Origin: Geothermobacter hydrogeniphilus
Lineage (GTDB): Bacteria; Desulfobacterota; Desulfuromonadia; Desulfuromonadales; Geothermobacteraceae
Length of the DNA stretch: 64,000 nucleotides
Direction of reading: 5' to 3'
Assembly (NCBI RefSeq): GCF_002093115.1
Contig: NZ_NAAD01000018.1
Span: 1 to 64,000 of the forward strand
Below, piece after piece: positions 34,308 to 43,376 of this stretch; position 1 is the stretch's first letter, and each line of letters begins with the position of its first letter. The notes beneath the pieces were generated by a model. That model saw only the letters and a program-made list of their open reading frames with translations, did no database searches and was not told the DNA's origin. Made by a program: the position numbers and the translations under genes.

Positions 34308-35870
34308 CTACCCCTTAAGCCGTTTCAGCCACCCGGCCTTCTTCGCCACATACCTCTCCACCCGGTTGCGTCCGCCCTCTTTGGCGGCGTAGAGAGCGGT
34401 GTCGGCCTGCTCGATCAGCAGATTCCTGCCGGCGTTCACATCAACCGGGTCATAAGCGGCAACCCCGAAACTGGCTGTCACCGAATATCGCTCTCCGCCA
34501 TTGTCGAATTCATGCCCGGCGGTCGTCTGGCGCAGCTTTTCCGCTACCACCAGCGCCTCATCGACATCGGTTTCGGGCAGAATAACAATGAACTCCTCGC
34601 CCCCGTAGCGCGCCAGCAGGTCATAATCCCGCAGCTGTTCTCCCCAGATCCGGCAGGCCTCTTTAAGGACGAAATCACCCGCCTGGTGACCGTAAAAATC
34701 ATTGATGTTCTTGAACTTGTCCAGATCAATCATGATCAGGCTGAGGCCCCGCCCGGTACGTACCGCGCGATTCATCTCCCTGTTCAGGCTCTCCTGGAAA
34801 TAGCGATGATTGAAGATCCCGGTCAGCCCGTCGAGATTGGCGATCTGTTCCAGGTAACGGTTTTTTTCCTCCAGTTCCGCGTTCAGTCGTTCCAGTTCGA
34901 GCTTGGCTTCGACCAGCTCCCGGTTGACCTGCTCGTAGGACATGTTGAGCGTGGCCAACTCAATATTCGCCCGTTGCAGGATTTCCGGAACCGATGGCGT
35001 TCCGGCGATCTTGAGACCGAAATAATCAGCCGCCCGGCTGACCTCGCGATTGACATTTTCAAAAACCTGGTCGACCACACCGGACTTCAGCCCGAGCCGT
35101 TTTTTCGCCTCTCTGCGAAATCGGTCGGCATATTCAAGCGGGTGACCTGAGTAGAGAATATTGGCCACCAGCCCGGCCAGATAGGCGACCACCACGACCT
35201 TCTCCATCTCCCGGTTCCCGCCCTGATAGGAGGACGGGTCATGATGGTAGAGGATCGGCTGCACCAGGGTCTCCGGAAACTGCCAGTGGCGCGCGGCATG
35301 ACAGCCGACAAAGGAGTGGTCAGCACCCAGTTCCCGTTCCTCAAGGACAAACAGTTCCTCCGCGTCGGTCTCACATTTCCGCAACACGGCATCGTACTGT
35401 TCGGGAAAGGCCTTGGCCAGGATCAGGACCCCGATATTTTCCAGCAGGCAGACGGTAAAGACCTCCTCCGGGTCAACATCGGTCTCAACCTCCTCGACCA
35501 GCATCCTGGCCGCCACGGCGGTCGCCAGGGACTGTTCCCAGAAACGCTGGTAATCGAACCCGGTCTGCCGCCGAGCATGTTCAGCATCGAGAAAAGAGAA
35601 GGAGAGGACCAGGCTGCGCACCGCGTTGGTGCCGAGAATCGCGACCGCCTGCTGGATGGTTCTGACCTCGTTGGGAAAACTGTAGAAAGCCGAGTTGACA
35701 ACCTTGAGCAACTTGGCGGAAAGGGAGACATCCTGGGCCACCAGGCTGCTGATCTGGTAGATGGTCGTCTCCTCGCGACCGGTGATTTCGATCAACTTGG
35801 AGGCAACGCTGGAAAGGGTGGGCAGGGCTCCCGCGTCCATGACGCCCTGAATAATCTGCTCCCGGGTCAT
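34308..35870 (-). CDS. HDOD-GGDEF signalling protein (diguanylate cyclase)
   Basis: A 520-residue cytoplasmic protein. Residues about 15-280 form an HDOD domain (LPTLSSVASKLIEI, SLSAKLLKVVNSAFYSFP, ILGTNAVRSLVLSFSF). A coiled segment (MSYEQVNRELVEAKLELERLNAELEEK) joins it to a GGDEF domain at about 350-510 with LDGLTGIFNHRYF, MIDLDKFKNINDFYGH and the active motif RYGGEEF. RDYD five residues before GGEEF forms an RxxD inhibitory site, so the enzyme is probably active and product-inhibited. AGGAGTATTGCA precedes the ATG. No partner gene is adjacent. Confidence 0.9.
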   Translation of the reverse strand: MTREQIIQGVMDAGALPTLSSVASKLIEITGREETTIYQISSLVAQDVSLSAKLLKVVNSAFYSFPNEVRTIQQAVAILGTNAVRSLVLSFSFLDAEHARRQTGFDYQRFWEQSLATAVAARMLVEEVETDVDPEEVFTVCLLENIGVLILAKAFPEQYDAVLRKCETDAEELFVLEERELGADHSFVGCHAARHWQFPETLVQPILYHHDPSSYQGGNREMEKVVVVAYLAGLVANILYSGHPLEYADRFRREAKKRLGLKSGVVDQVFENVNREVSRAADYFGLKIAGTPSVPEILQRANIELATLNMSYEQVNRELVEAKLELERLNAELEEKNRYLEQIANLDGLTGIFNHRYFQESLNREMNRAVRTGRGLSLIMIDLDKFKNINDFYGHQAGDFVLKEACRIWGEQLRDYDLLARYGGEEFIVILPETDVDEALVVAEKLRQTTAGHEFDNGGERYSVTASFGVAAYDPVDVNAGRNLLIEQADTALYAAKEGGRNRVERYVAKKAGWLKRLKG

Positions 35871-35989
35871 TGCAATACTCCTGGCCGTCTGACTGAGAAT
35901 CAGTCAATCCCGCGCGACGAAAAAGGCCGCACATCAACATATCGGCCGGAGTAACAATAATCTCTAGGGAAACCAGAACCTGTGAGAAT

Positions 35990-36652
35990 TCAGTCCCGGG
36001 GGGTGGTGCGCAAGAAGAGGATCAGCGCCCCCTGGCCTCCCAGGTTGCGGGGCGCCCGCCCCCACTCGACGACCTCCGTGAAGGACTCCCGCTTCAGCAG
36101 CTGCTCGATGGCGTCGCGCAGCACCGGTCCGTCGGGCGAATGCAGGCCGCGGCCGGTGATCACCCGCACCGTGGTCCACCCCTGGTAGCGGGCATCGACA
36201 AGAAAGTGGCGGAATACTTCTTCCGCCCGGGCGCGGCTCAGGCCGTGCAGATCGAGATCCCGCTCGACACGCAACCGGCCGCGCTGCAGCTGCTTCATGC
36301 GCCGGGGAGCAGCAGTCGATTCTTCTTCCTCCGGCAGTTCATCAACAAAGCACACATCGAGTTGTCCGAGGGCGGCGAGAAACTCGTCCTCGTCCGATGC
36401 GGGTGATTTCGGAACGGTCGGCGGGTCCTCCCCGAGGTCGACCGGGGGATGAGACCGATCCTCCCCATCGGAAAACCTGGCGACACCGAGGGCATCCATC
36501 GCCGAAGCGAAATCCTCCTCCGCTTCCGCCGGTGTCGGCGGGGCCGGTTTCGGCAGGGGCGCCGGTGTCTTCGCCGGCGACGGAACAGAAAGCCCCTTCA
36601 GTTTCTTGAAGGGGCTGTTGTTGAAATCTTTTTTCGACTTGCGGGAGGCCAT
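35990..36652 (-). CDS. Smr-domain protein
   Basis: A 220-residue protein with a disordered proline/glutamate-rich N-terminus (about 130 residues) and a C-terminal Smr domain. The latter has LDLHGLSRARAEEVFRHFL, then VRVITGRGLHSPDGPVLRDAI and a final strand GALILFLR. The signature LDLHG and G(R/K)G(L/N)HS are those of Smr endonucleases, shown in other bacteria to cleave mRNA on stalled or collided ribosomes; here this is family inference. The ATG at 36652 lies one base from the stop of the upstream TPR gene (TGAAATG), so coupling is expected and the longer upstream frame is not used. Confidence 0.85.
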   Translation of the reverse strand: MASRKSKKDFNNSPFKKLKGLSVPSPAKTPAPLPKPAPPTPAEAEEDFASAMDALGVARFSDGEDRSHPPVDLGEDPPTVPKSPASDEDEFLAALGQLDVCFVDELPEEEESTAAPRRMKQLQRGRLRVERDLDLHGLSRARAEEVFRHFLVDARYQGWTTVRVITGRGLHSPDGPVLRDAIEQLLKRESFTEVVEWGRAPRNLGGQGALILFLRTTPRD

Positions 36653-36653
36653 T

Positions 36654-37379
36654 TCAACGGCGGACGATCTTCCGGCGGCCCTGCATCGCCCGGGTCTGCT
36701 GCTTGATGATCGCACCCTGCTTTTCGAGATGAAACTGCAGCCACATATCGCCATACTGTTTCATCTTCATCTTTTTGCCGGCACGAAGCAGCTCCAGGTT
36801 GCCCTGCAACGCCTCCTTATTGGAAACCTTCTTGAGTCCCTTCTCCAGGACCTTGATCGCCTGGTCCCGCCTGCCGACCCGATCCAGGCAGTAGGCATAG
36901 AGATTCCAGAGCATGTCCTCCTTCTTGGTTCCGGCGATTGCCTTGTCGAAGGTGGCGATCATCTTCTCAGTCTGCTTCTTGCGCATCTGGCAGATGGCCA
37001 GCATGCCCATGCCGACCCAGTGGCGGAAAAACCCCTTCTCAAGATACTCGTAGGCCTTGGCGAAATCACGTTTCAGGTAGTAGATGGTGCCGATCTGGGA
37101 GTTGACCTGCTGTTTGACGTAAAACTGCCAGGCACCGTACTTGTAGGCCTGCTCCAGGGTCTTGACCGCTTTTTCGGCCCGGTTGCCCTGGATATCGCGC
37201 TGGGCCTGCTCCATGATGACCCCGACCTTCTTCATCACCACGCGCAACAGGACAAAATAGACGACGGCAAACACCCCCAGGCTGATGAGGATGGCAACCC
37301 AGATTTCGAACCCGGCCCCGTACTGCAGGGCAAGGGAGGTTGCGGCACTGCAGGCCGCGGCAATAAGGACACTTAACAT
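36654..37379 (-). CDS. Membrane-anchored TPR-like protein
   Basis: A 241-residue protein with two N-terminal hydrophobic segments (MLSVLIAAACSAATSLAL and WVAILISLGVFAVVYFVLL). A helical-repeat region follows, resembling tetratricopeptide repeats (AEKAVKTLEQAYKYG..., AKAYEYLEKGFFRHW, DQAIKVLEKGLKKV). It probably acts as a protein-binding platform at the membrane. The frame begins with a TTG at 37400, but GGAAG sits ten bases before the ATG at 37379, so that start is preferred. It is one base upstream of the Smr gene. Confidence 0.75.
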   Translation of the reverse strand: MLSVLIAAACSAATSLALQYGAGFEIWVAILISLGVFAVVYFVLLRVVMKKVGVIMEQAQRDIQGNRAEKAVKTLEQAYKYGAWQFYVKQQVNSQIGTIYYLKRDFAKAYEYLEKGFFRHWVGMGMLAICQMRKKQTEKMIATFDKAIAGTKKEDMLWNLYAYCLDRVGRRDQAIKVLEKGLKKVSNKEALQGNLELLRAGKKMKMKQYGDMWLQFHLEKQGAIIKQQTRAMQGRRKIVRR

Positions 37380-37511
37380 CTTGACTGGACTTCCTTTCAA
37401 ATGGGATGGCCCGCGTCCGGAATTCCACCCGGGACCGAGCCGTCAAAGGCAAGCGAGTTTAGCAACCCGGCCGCCAAAAGTCAAAGGCCGCGGGGGGCGC
37501 GGCCCCGCCCT

Positions 37512-38267
37512 TCAGGCCGGCAGTTCGAGGTGTTCAACAATACGATCAATGCCCAGCCGGTCCAGGTCGTCGGGCAGGCGGTCGTTGCGCAGAAACTGGC
37601 TGTTGCCGCCCTGCAGCAGGGGAATCTCGCTCTGGCTGTTTTCGAGGGTAAAAACCTCACCGCAGGCGGGTCGGCAGGGGCGGTCGTGGCGGGGAGAGCG
37701 GAAAGGACAGTTTCGGCTGGAGGTGACCAGCACATAAGGCCGGTGCAGGCTGCCACGCAACGACCGCGGCAAAGGCGCGATTCCCTGCAGCAGGTTGTCG
37801 AGTTCAACCCGCCCGATGCCCGCCTCCCGGAGAAAGGCGACCGCCTCGCTGCTGTACCAGCTACCGCGCTGGAAATAGTCCCGTTCGGCGGGAGAGAGGT
37901 CGAAATCGAGAATCCGCGGGCCGCGTTTCTGCCCCGACAGGGCACGACCGCAGACCCGCGGCAGACGGGGAAGAAACTCCCCGGCGAGAGCAATCATGCC
38001 GAGATCTGAAATCAGCAGTTCATCACCGGCGTCAAAAACATCAACCAGCCCCTTCAACAGGCTGCGGACAGCAGGCAGCCAGGACTGGTAAAGAACCGGG
38101 GTGACCAGGGTCATGGCGATGGATTGCCGACGGCAGAAAGCGACCGCGCGCAGGACCTGATCACGTGACGGCATCCGCCAGCTGCAGAACTCGGCCCCGA
38201 AATAGAGACGATCGATTCCCGGAGGCAGGGAATCCGGCACCCGACAGGTCAGCAGCGCCCGTTCCAT
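37512..38267 (-). CDS. U32/UbiV-like protein of unknown function
   Basis: A 251-residue protein with a TIM-barrel pattern reminiscent of U32 peptidase/UbiU-UbiV proteins: LYFGAEFCSWR near the N-terminus, VTPVLYQSWLP, ELLISDLGMIAL, and a cysteine group NCPF...RPCRPACG near residues 190-205 that could bind an iron-sulfur cluster as in UbiV. The C-terminal LLQGGNSQFLRNDRLP matches the end pattern of that family. It is shorter than most U32 members (usually over 300). It is downstream of the MltD-like gene (10 bp gap), so the two are probably co-transcribed. AAAGGAGTGGG precedes the ATG. The family call is tentative. Confidence 0.55.
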   Translation of the reverse strand: MERALLTCRVPDSLPPGIDRLYFGAEFCSWRMPSRDQVLRAVAFCRRQSIAMTLVTPVLYQSWLPAVRSLLKGLVDVFDAGDELLISDLGMIALAGEFLPRLPRVCGRALSGQKRGPRILDFDLSPAERDYFQRGSWYSSEAVAFLREAGIGRVELDNLLQGIAPLPRSLRGSLHRPYVLVTSSRNCPFRSPRHDRPCRPACGEVFTLENSQSEIPLLQGGNSQFLRNDRLPDDLDRLGIDRIVEHLELPA

Positions 38268-38277
38268 CCCACTCCTT

Positions 38278-39969
38278 TCAGCCGGCGGGAACCAGCAGGG
38301 TCAACTTGTCCCCCGGATGGAGAATATGGTCGGCGGCAAGATTGTTCCAGGCGAGGATCTGACGTGTCGGCACATCGTAGCGGCGACCGATGGTCCACAG
38401 GGAATCTCCGGCACGTACCCGATAGACGATCCGCTTCAGCGGCCCCCGGTGCTTCTTCAGACGTTTCCCGCCGGCCCCCTTGCTGGAGACCACCAGAGTC
38501 TGTCCGGGGTGAATCAGGTTGCTCCAACCGAGCCGGTTCCAGACCCGCAGCTGTTTCTGGGTGACGTTGAATTTCTTCGCGATGCTCCACAGGCTGTCGC
38601 CGTTACGCACCTTGTAGGAACGGCGGTAGGAACGCACGTAATCATCGCGCAGTTCATCCAGCGGACGACGGGTGTAACCCTTCTTGAGCGGCAGAATCAG
38701 ATCACTGCCGATCTTGAGGGCGCGCGGGTTGCGGATCGCGTTGAGGGCGATGATGTCGTTGACCCGGACATGATGACGCTTGGAGAGGCTGAGCAGGGTG
38801 TCGCCCGGCTTGACGCGGTGGCGCAGATACTTGACCCGGTCGGCCGGGTCGAGGGCGGCATAGGCGTCGACAAATCGCCGGTAGCTCCCCTTCGGCAGGC
38901 GGACCACGTAGCCGCGTTCACCGGGAGGCGTTGACCAGCGTTTCAGTTCCGGATTGAGTTGTTTAATGGTCCGGTAGTCGCTGCCGGCCAGTTTGGCGAT
39001 GACCTCCAGGTCGGTGGCTGACGGCAGAGCCACTTCGTCGTAAACCAGCGGTTGCTGCAATTCAACCGTATCGAAACCGTATTTGCCGGGCTGTTTGCTG
39101 ATCAGCAACACCGCCAGCAGCTTCGGCACATAGTTGCGGGTTTCCGGCTGGAGAAAATTCCCGCGCGAAATATCCCAGAAGTCAGTGCTCTTGTATTTCC
39201 TGACGGCACGACTGATCTTTCCGCCGCCGGCATTGTAGGCGGCAACCGCCAGGTACCAGTTGCCGTCAAAACGGTCGTGCAGGTCGGCAAGGAAACGGGC
39301 GGCGGCGTAAGTCGATTTTTCAAAATCGCGCCGTTCATCCCGCCACCAGTCGGTTTTGAGGCCGTAGTGACGGCCGGTTTTCTCGATAAACTGCCAGGGC
39401 CCGACGGCATTGGCCCAACTGTAGGCTCTTTCATTGAAGCCGGACTCGACCATCGCCAGGTAGGCGAGATCGCGCGGCAGGCCCTGCTCGGCAAAAATGG
39501 CACGCATCCTCGGCAGGTAACGCCCCGAGCGGGCGAGCCAACGGACAAAACCCTTGCGGCCGGCGTGAGTGTAATAATCGATGAAATATTTGACTTTAGC
39601 GTTTTCCACCACCGGGAAATCAAACAGTTTACCCGACGCGGGGGTGGTCAAACCCTCATCTTCCGGGGGATGCTGATCAAACCCGGTGAGCAGCAGGGTA
39701 TCGGCCAGGGTTTCGAGGTCAAGCGTGGACGACGGTTCTTCGCTCTCCAGCAAGGCCCGGTCGGCGAGGACAAAATCGCCGGGCAGCAGCGACATTCTGT
39801 CCCGCGCCGCTTCCAGTGACGAGATGTCACAGGTTTGACGCGCCTCTGCCGGCGCTCCCCCGGCCCCCCCGACAGCAGCGGCCTTCACCTCCGGAGACGG
39901 AGCGGAAAGCCGGACGCCGCAACCGCCGAGAAGGATCAGAGAAGAAATAAAAAGAATGCGAACCACCAT
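38278..39969 (-). CDS. MltD-like lytic transglycosylase lipoprotein with three LysM domains
   Basis: Cleaves glycan strands of peptidoglycan non-hydrolytically. The 563-residue protein has a lipoprotein signal (LILLGGC, cysteine near residue 17) and a family-1 SLT domain at about 150-290. The catalytic glutamate is in MVESGFNERAYSWANAVGPWQF, followed by LAVAAYNAGGGKI. Three LysM repeats follow: HRVKPGDTLLSLSKRHHV, YKVRNGDSLWSIAKKFNV and YRVRAGDSLWTIGRRYDV. Two to three LysM repeats and the SLT domain are the MltD pattern. AGGAGTTTTTT precedes the ATG at 39969. It is followed by the U32-like gene. Confidence 0.9.
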   Translation of the reverse strand: MVVRILFISSLILLGGCGVRLSAPSPEVKAAAVGGAGGAPAEARQTCDISSLEAARDRMSLLPGDFVLADRALLESEEPSSTLDLETLADTLLLTGFDQHPPEDEGLTTPASGKLFDFPVVENAKVKYFIDYYTHAGRKGFVRWLARSGRYLPRMRAIFAEQGLPRDLAYLAMVESGFNERAYSWANAVGPWQFIEKTGRHYGLKTDWWRDERRDFEKSTYAAARFLADLHDRFDGNWYLAVAAYNAGGGKISRAVRKYKSTDFWDISRGNFLQPETRNYVPKLLAVLLISKQPGKYGFDTVELQQPLVYDEVALPSATDLEVIAKLAGSDYRTIKQLNPELKRWSTPPGERGYVVRLPKGSYRRFVDAYAALDPADRVKYLRHRVKPGDTLLSLSKRHHVRVNDIIALNAIRNPRALKIGSDLILPLKKGYTRRPLDELRDDYVRSYRRSYKVRNGDSLWSIAKKFNVTQKQLRVWNRLGWSNLIHPGQTLVVSSKGAGGKRLKKHRGPLKRIVYRVRAGDSLWTIGRRYDVPTRQILAWNNLAADHILHPGDKLTLLVPAG

Positions 39970-40018
39970 AAAAAACTCCTGCAAGTCGGCCCGAACCTAA
40001 ACAAAAAACCTTTTTGTG

Positions 40019-41662
40019 TCAAGTATTTCGAGCTTCTTCCGGCCAGAAACGCCGCTCCAGTTCCGCCAGCAGGGGGTCGAAGCTGCGGCGCTGCAGGGCA
40101 CTGATCGGCAGGGCCCCGAACCGTCGGCAGAGGGGTTGCAGTTCCTCCTCGGGGACCTGATCGATCTTGTTGAAGACCAGCAGCCGGGGGAGATGCTGCA
40201 GGTTGAGATCCTGCAAGATCTTTTCCACGGCACTGATCTGAGATTCGAACTGCGGGTTGGAAAGATCCACCAGGTGCAGAATCAGGTCGGCATCCTCCAG
40301 TTCTTCAAGAGTGGCGCGAAAGGCGCCGAGCAGACTCTTCGGCAGCTGGCGGATGAAACCGACGGTATCGGTAATGATCACTTCGCGATCACTGGGGAAA
40401 CGCAGGCGGCGGCTGGCGGTGTCGAGGGTAGCGAAAAGCAGGTCCTCGGTGAAGGTCGCGCTCTGGGTCAGGGCGTTGAGCAGGGTCGACTTGCCGGCGT
40501 TGGTATAGCCGACGATGGAAATGACCGGGACTCCGGCGCGAACCCGTCGCTGGCGTCGCTGGCGGCGACCGCGGGTCAGCTCCTGCAACTGTTTTTCCAG
40601 CCGGCGGATACGATCACGGGTCCGGCGACGGTCAATTTCCAGCTTGGTCTCCCCCGGTCCGCGACCGCCGATCCCCCCCATCAGGCGGGAGAAGGCCGTC
40701 CCCCGGCCAGTCAGGCGCGGCAGGATATATTTCAGCTGTGCCAGCTCGACCTGCACCTTGCCGTCGCGGGTGTGAGCGCGGCGGGCGAAGATGTCGAGGA
40801 TCAGCTGGCTGCGATCAATAACTTTGAGGTCGGTGATGGCGGCGATGGCCCCGACCTGGGCCGGTGCCAGGTCATGGTCGAAAATCAGCATGGTGGCCCG
40901 CTGCTGCAGGGCGCGGATCACCACCTCCTTGAGCTTCCCCTCCCCCATCAGGTAGCGGGGATGAATGCGGTGGGTCCGCTGCACGACCCGATCAAGCACC
41001 TGGACATCGGCGGTTCGCGCCAGCTCGGCCAGCTCGGCCAGAGATTCCTCGACCTGGCGCGGCTTGCCGCCATTGACCGAGATCAGGATGGCACGTTCCC
41101 GGCCGTCATCGAGATCGACGGTGGCGGCAAGATCCCGCTCCAGTTCATCGTCGAGGGCATGGATAAAGGCGTCAAAAACGAGATCGAGCTGGTAGAAGTC
41201 AGCAAAGGAAAGACGCTCGCATGTGGTTCCAGCCGGGTTGGTCGGCAGCAGGTGGGCGATTTCGGTCCGTCCCGGCAGGCCCTGATCGTCGACCCCGATG
41301 GCCACCATCAGATCAAGGCGCAGCAGCGAGAGATCGTTGATGTCATCCTGGGAAAGGGGTTCCTGCCGGAGATGGGTGTGGATGCAGCGCAGGCCGCGCA
41401 ACCCGCTGCGCCCCAGGCCGTAGTCGGAAAGGTCGGGGATGACAATTTCCCGGTCGTCACCAAGGATGACATGCAGGACCGTGCCGCGACGGTCGACGAT
41501 GATGCCGATCTGCCGGCGCAACTCGAAAGAGAGTTCGGTCAGGTAGCGGGCCAGTTCGCCGGTGATCACCTCCCCGCCCGGAATCCGCCGTCGGTAGATC
41601 CGCTCCAGAGCCTGGATCCGGCTCGCCTTGAGCCCGGTGGTCGTACCGTGGATGACTGCCAT
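40019..41662 (-). CDS. hflX: HflX GTPase
   Basis: Ribosome-binding GTPase that splits stalled or stressed 70S ribosomes. The 547-residue protein is long for HflX (often 370-430) because of an N-terminal extension of about 170 residues starting MAVIHGTTTGLKASRIQ. The HflX domain has GEGKLKEV, MLIFDHDLAPAQ, MGGIGGRGPGETKLE, and the G domain with GYTNAGKSTLLNAL, DTVGFIRQLP and VFNKIDQ. A basic arginine-rich linker (TRGRRQRRQRR) precedes the G domain. The N-terminal extension is shared by a subgroup of HflX in this lineage. It is just downstream of fabI, separated by a terminator. Confidence 0.9.
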   Translation of the reverse strand: MAVIHGTTTGLKASRIQALERIYRRRIPGGEVITGELARYLTELSFELRRQIGIIVDRRGTVLHVILGDDREIVIPDLSDYGLGRSGLRGLRCIHTHLRQEPLSQDDINDLSLLRLDLMVAIGVDDQGLPGRTEIAHLLPTNPAGTTCERLSFADFYQLDLVFDAFIHALDDELERDLAATVDLDDGRERAILISVNGGKPRQVEESLAELAELARTADVQVLDRVVQRTHRIHPRYLMGEGKLKEVVIRALQQRATMLIFDHDLAPAQVGAIAAITDLKVIDRSQLILDIFARRAHTRDGKVQVELAQLKYILPRLTGRGTAFSRLMGGIGGRGPGETKLEIDRRRTRDRIRRLEKQLQELTRGRRQRRQRRVRAGVPVISIVGYTNAGKSTLLNALTQSATFTEDLLFATLDTASRRLRFPSDREVIITDTVGFIRQLPKSLLGAFRATLEELEDADLILHLVDLSNPQFESQISAVEKILQDLNLQHLPRLLVFNKIDQVPEEELQPLCRRFGALPISALQRRSFDPLLAELERRFWPEEARNT

Positions 41663-41690
41663 CGGCTCTCAGACGACCCGTTTTGAACAG

Positions 41691-41716
41691 AAAAGGGCCT
41701 GTTGCCAGGCCCTTTT
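41691..41716. terminator. Terminator between fabI and hflX
   Basis: AAAAGGGCCTG and CAGGCCCTTTT pair perfectly around a four-base loop. Both strands end in a T run, but both flanking genes are on the minus strand, so it ends fabI transcription before hflX. Confidence 0.92.
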
Positions 41717-41744
41717 CTTAAAGAGTTCAGAGTGAATTCCCATA

Positions 41745-42512
41745 TCAGCGGGCGGAGATATTGAAGCCGCCATCGACATAATGGATTTCGCCGGTGACAC
41801 CGCTGGCGAGATCAGACAGCAGGTAGAGGGTCGCCTTGCCGACTTCATCCTGGGTGATCAGGCGCTGCAGCGGCGAGCGTTCCTCCATGACATGCAGTTT
41901 CTGCTTGAAATTGCCGACGCCGGAAGCCGCCAGGGTCTTGATCGGTCCCGCGGAAACGGCGTTGACGCGAATATTCTTCTCTCCCAGTTCGGTGGCCAGG
42001 TAACGAACCGACGATTCGAGAGCCGCCTTGGCCACTCCCATGACATTGTATTCGGGAACCGCCATAACCGCGCCGAGATAGGTCATGGTGACCACGCTGC
42101 CCCCTTCTTTCATCAACGGGATGGCATAGCGGGTCATCGGGATCAGCGAGTAGGCGCTGATGTCAAGGGCCAGGTGGAAACCGTCGCGACTGGTCTGGGA
42201 GAAGGGATTCTTCAGATCCTCGCGATTGGCGAAGGCGACCGCGTGGACCACGAAATCGATCTGCCCCCAGCGTTTTTCCAGTTCTGTGAAAACCGCGGCG
42301 ATATCCTCATCCGAAGCAACGTCGCAGGGCAGAATGATCTCCGAACCGAGGCTTTCGGCCAGCGGACGGACCCGCCTTTCCAGCGCCTCGTTGAGATAAG
42401 TAAAGGCGATCTCGGCTCCCGCCTCGTGCAGTTGCCGGGCAACCCCCCAGGCAATACTTTTGTCGTTGGCCACGCCGAAAATGACGCCGCGCTTGCCGGC
42501 CATCAATCCCAT
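41745..42512 (-). CDS. fabI: Enoyl-ACP reductase (NADH)
   Basis: Reduces the trans-2 double bond of enoyl-ACP in the last step of each fatty-acid elongation cycle. The 255-residue short-chain dehydrogenase-like enzyme has the FabI nucleotide motif GVANDKSIAWGVA, the catalytic Tyr/Lys (YNVMGVAKAALESSVRYLA), GPIKTLAASGVGNF, and ends with VDGGFNI. GGAGGTATCGATACC precedes the ATG. It lies 72 bp downstream of the DsbC-like gene and is followed by a terminator. Confidence 0.93.
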   Translation of the reverse strand: MGLMAGKRGVIFGVANDKSIAWGVARQLHEAGAEIAFTYLNEALERRVRPLAESLGSEIILPCDVASDEDIAAVFTELEKRWGQIDFVVHAVAFANREDLKNPFSQTSRDGFHLALDISAYSLIPMTRYAIPLMKEGGSVVTMTYLGAVMAVPEYNVMGVAKAALESSVRYLATELGEKNIRVNAVSAGPIKTLAASGVGNFKQKLHVMEERSPLQRLITQDEVGKATLYLLSDLASGVTGEIHYVDGGFNISAR

Positions 42513-42584
42513 GGTATCGATACCTCCTTGCAGGTGAAAAACTGCCTTTTAACAGATGTCCCGGATAAAGGCAAGAGAACAGGC

Positions 42585-43376
42585 TCAATCCTGCTCCGCG
42601 GTCACCTTCGAACCCAGCATCTTCAACAGAACCGCCGCCGGTTTTGCTCCCGAACTGACAGTCCCGTCGGGCAGGATCATGGTCGGAGTGGAGTTGATAC
42701 CGAGTTCCTTCACCAGTTTCAGATTGGCATCGACGGCCGCTGCGGCTTCACACTCGGCCGACGGGATTTCTTCCCCGGCAAAAACCTTGTCGAGCAGGGA
42801 GATATCCTTCTTGCAGATCAGGGTCTTGGCCAGTCCGTAGGCATCGGGATGCATCTTCAGGGGGAAGAACTTGATCAGGAAGGCGATATTCGGATCGAGC
42901 TTGACGACCTTTTTCAATTCGCCGTGCAACCGCTTGCAGTAGGGACAACGCGGATCGGTAAAGACGATCACCCGGGTGGCCGCCATCGGGTTGCCGAGCA
43001 GCAGGGCATCATCCAGCGGTATCCGGCTGACATCGACCTTGGGCCGCTCTTTTTCCTGGGCCGCCGCGGTAATGTTGGTCTTGTCCTTCAGGCGGATGAT
43101 ATTGCCGGCGATCAGGTATTTTTTTGAAAAGTCGAGATAGAGCGGAAAGGTCTGCCCGTTCCTCTCCACTTCCACCAGCCAGACACCCGGCATCTCGGCG
43201 AATTCGACCTTGACCACCTTATCGACCCCGCCTTCCAGCAGCCTGGTCGCTTCGGGGATATCGAGGCTGTGGCAGTCACTGCACTCACCGGCACCACAGC
43301 CCCCTCCCTCGGCCATGAACGCCGCGGCCGGAGATGTCAGAAACAACAGGCACAGCAATGTCAGCAGTAGGTTCAT
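42585..43376 (-). CDS. DsbC-like thioredoxin-fold protein with N-terminal CxxCH motif
   Basis: A 263-residue exported protein (signal to about AAA-FMAEGG). Residues about 135-255 form a DsbC/DsbG-type thioredoxin domain with the active site DPRCPYCKRLH and the cis-proline TPTM. Residues 25-120 form a separate domain beginning GGGCGAGECSDCHSL, which contains one CxxCH haem-binding motif, then a beta-rich segment. It may be a disulfide isomerase or reductase of the multihaem-cytochrome pathway, where cysteines must be kept reduced for haem attachment; the haem motif may carry a haem or be a metal/disulfide site. AGGAGCTGACCTG precedes the ATG. Confidence 0.8.
   Translation of the reverse strand: MNLLLTLLCLLFLTSPAAAFMAEGGGCGAGECSDCHSLDIPEATRLLEGGVDKVVKVEFAEMPGVWLVEVERNGQTFPLYLDFSKKYLIAGNIIRLKDKTNITAAAQEKERPKVDVSRIPLDDALLLGNPMAATRVIVFTDPRCPYCKRLHGELKKVVKLDPNIAFLIKFFPLKMHPDAYGLAKTLICKKDISLLDKVFAGEEIPSAECEAAAAVDANLKLVKELGINSTPTMILPDGTVSSGAKPAAVLLKMLGSKVTAEQD

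Noticed and set aside
35885-35905. Possible family B end (TGAGAATCAGTCAATC)
   Set aside because: Only the core AATCAGT matches and neither the rest of the end nor an inverted partner is present.
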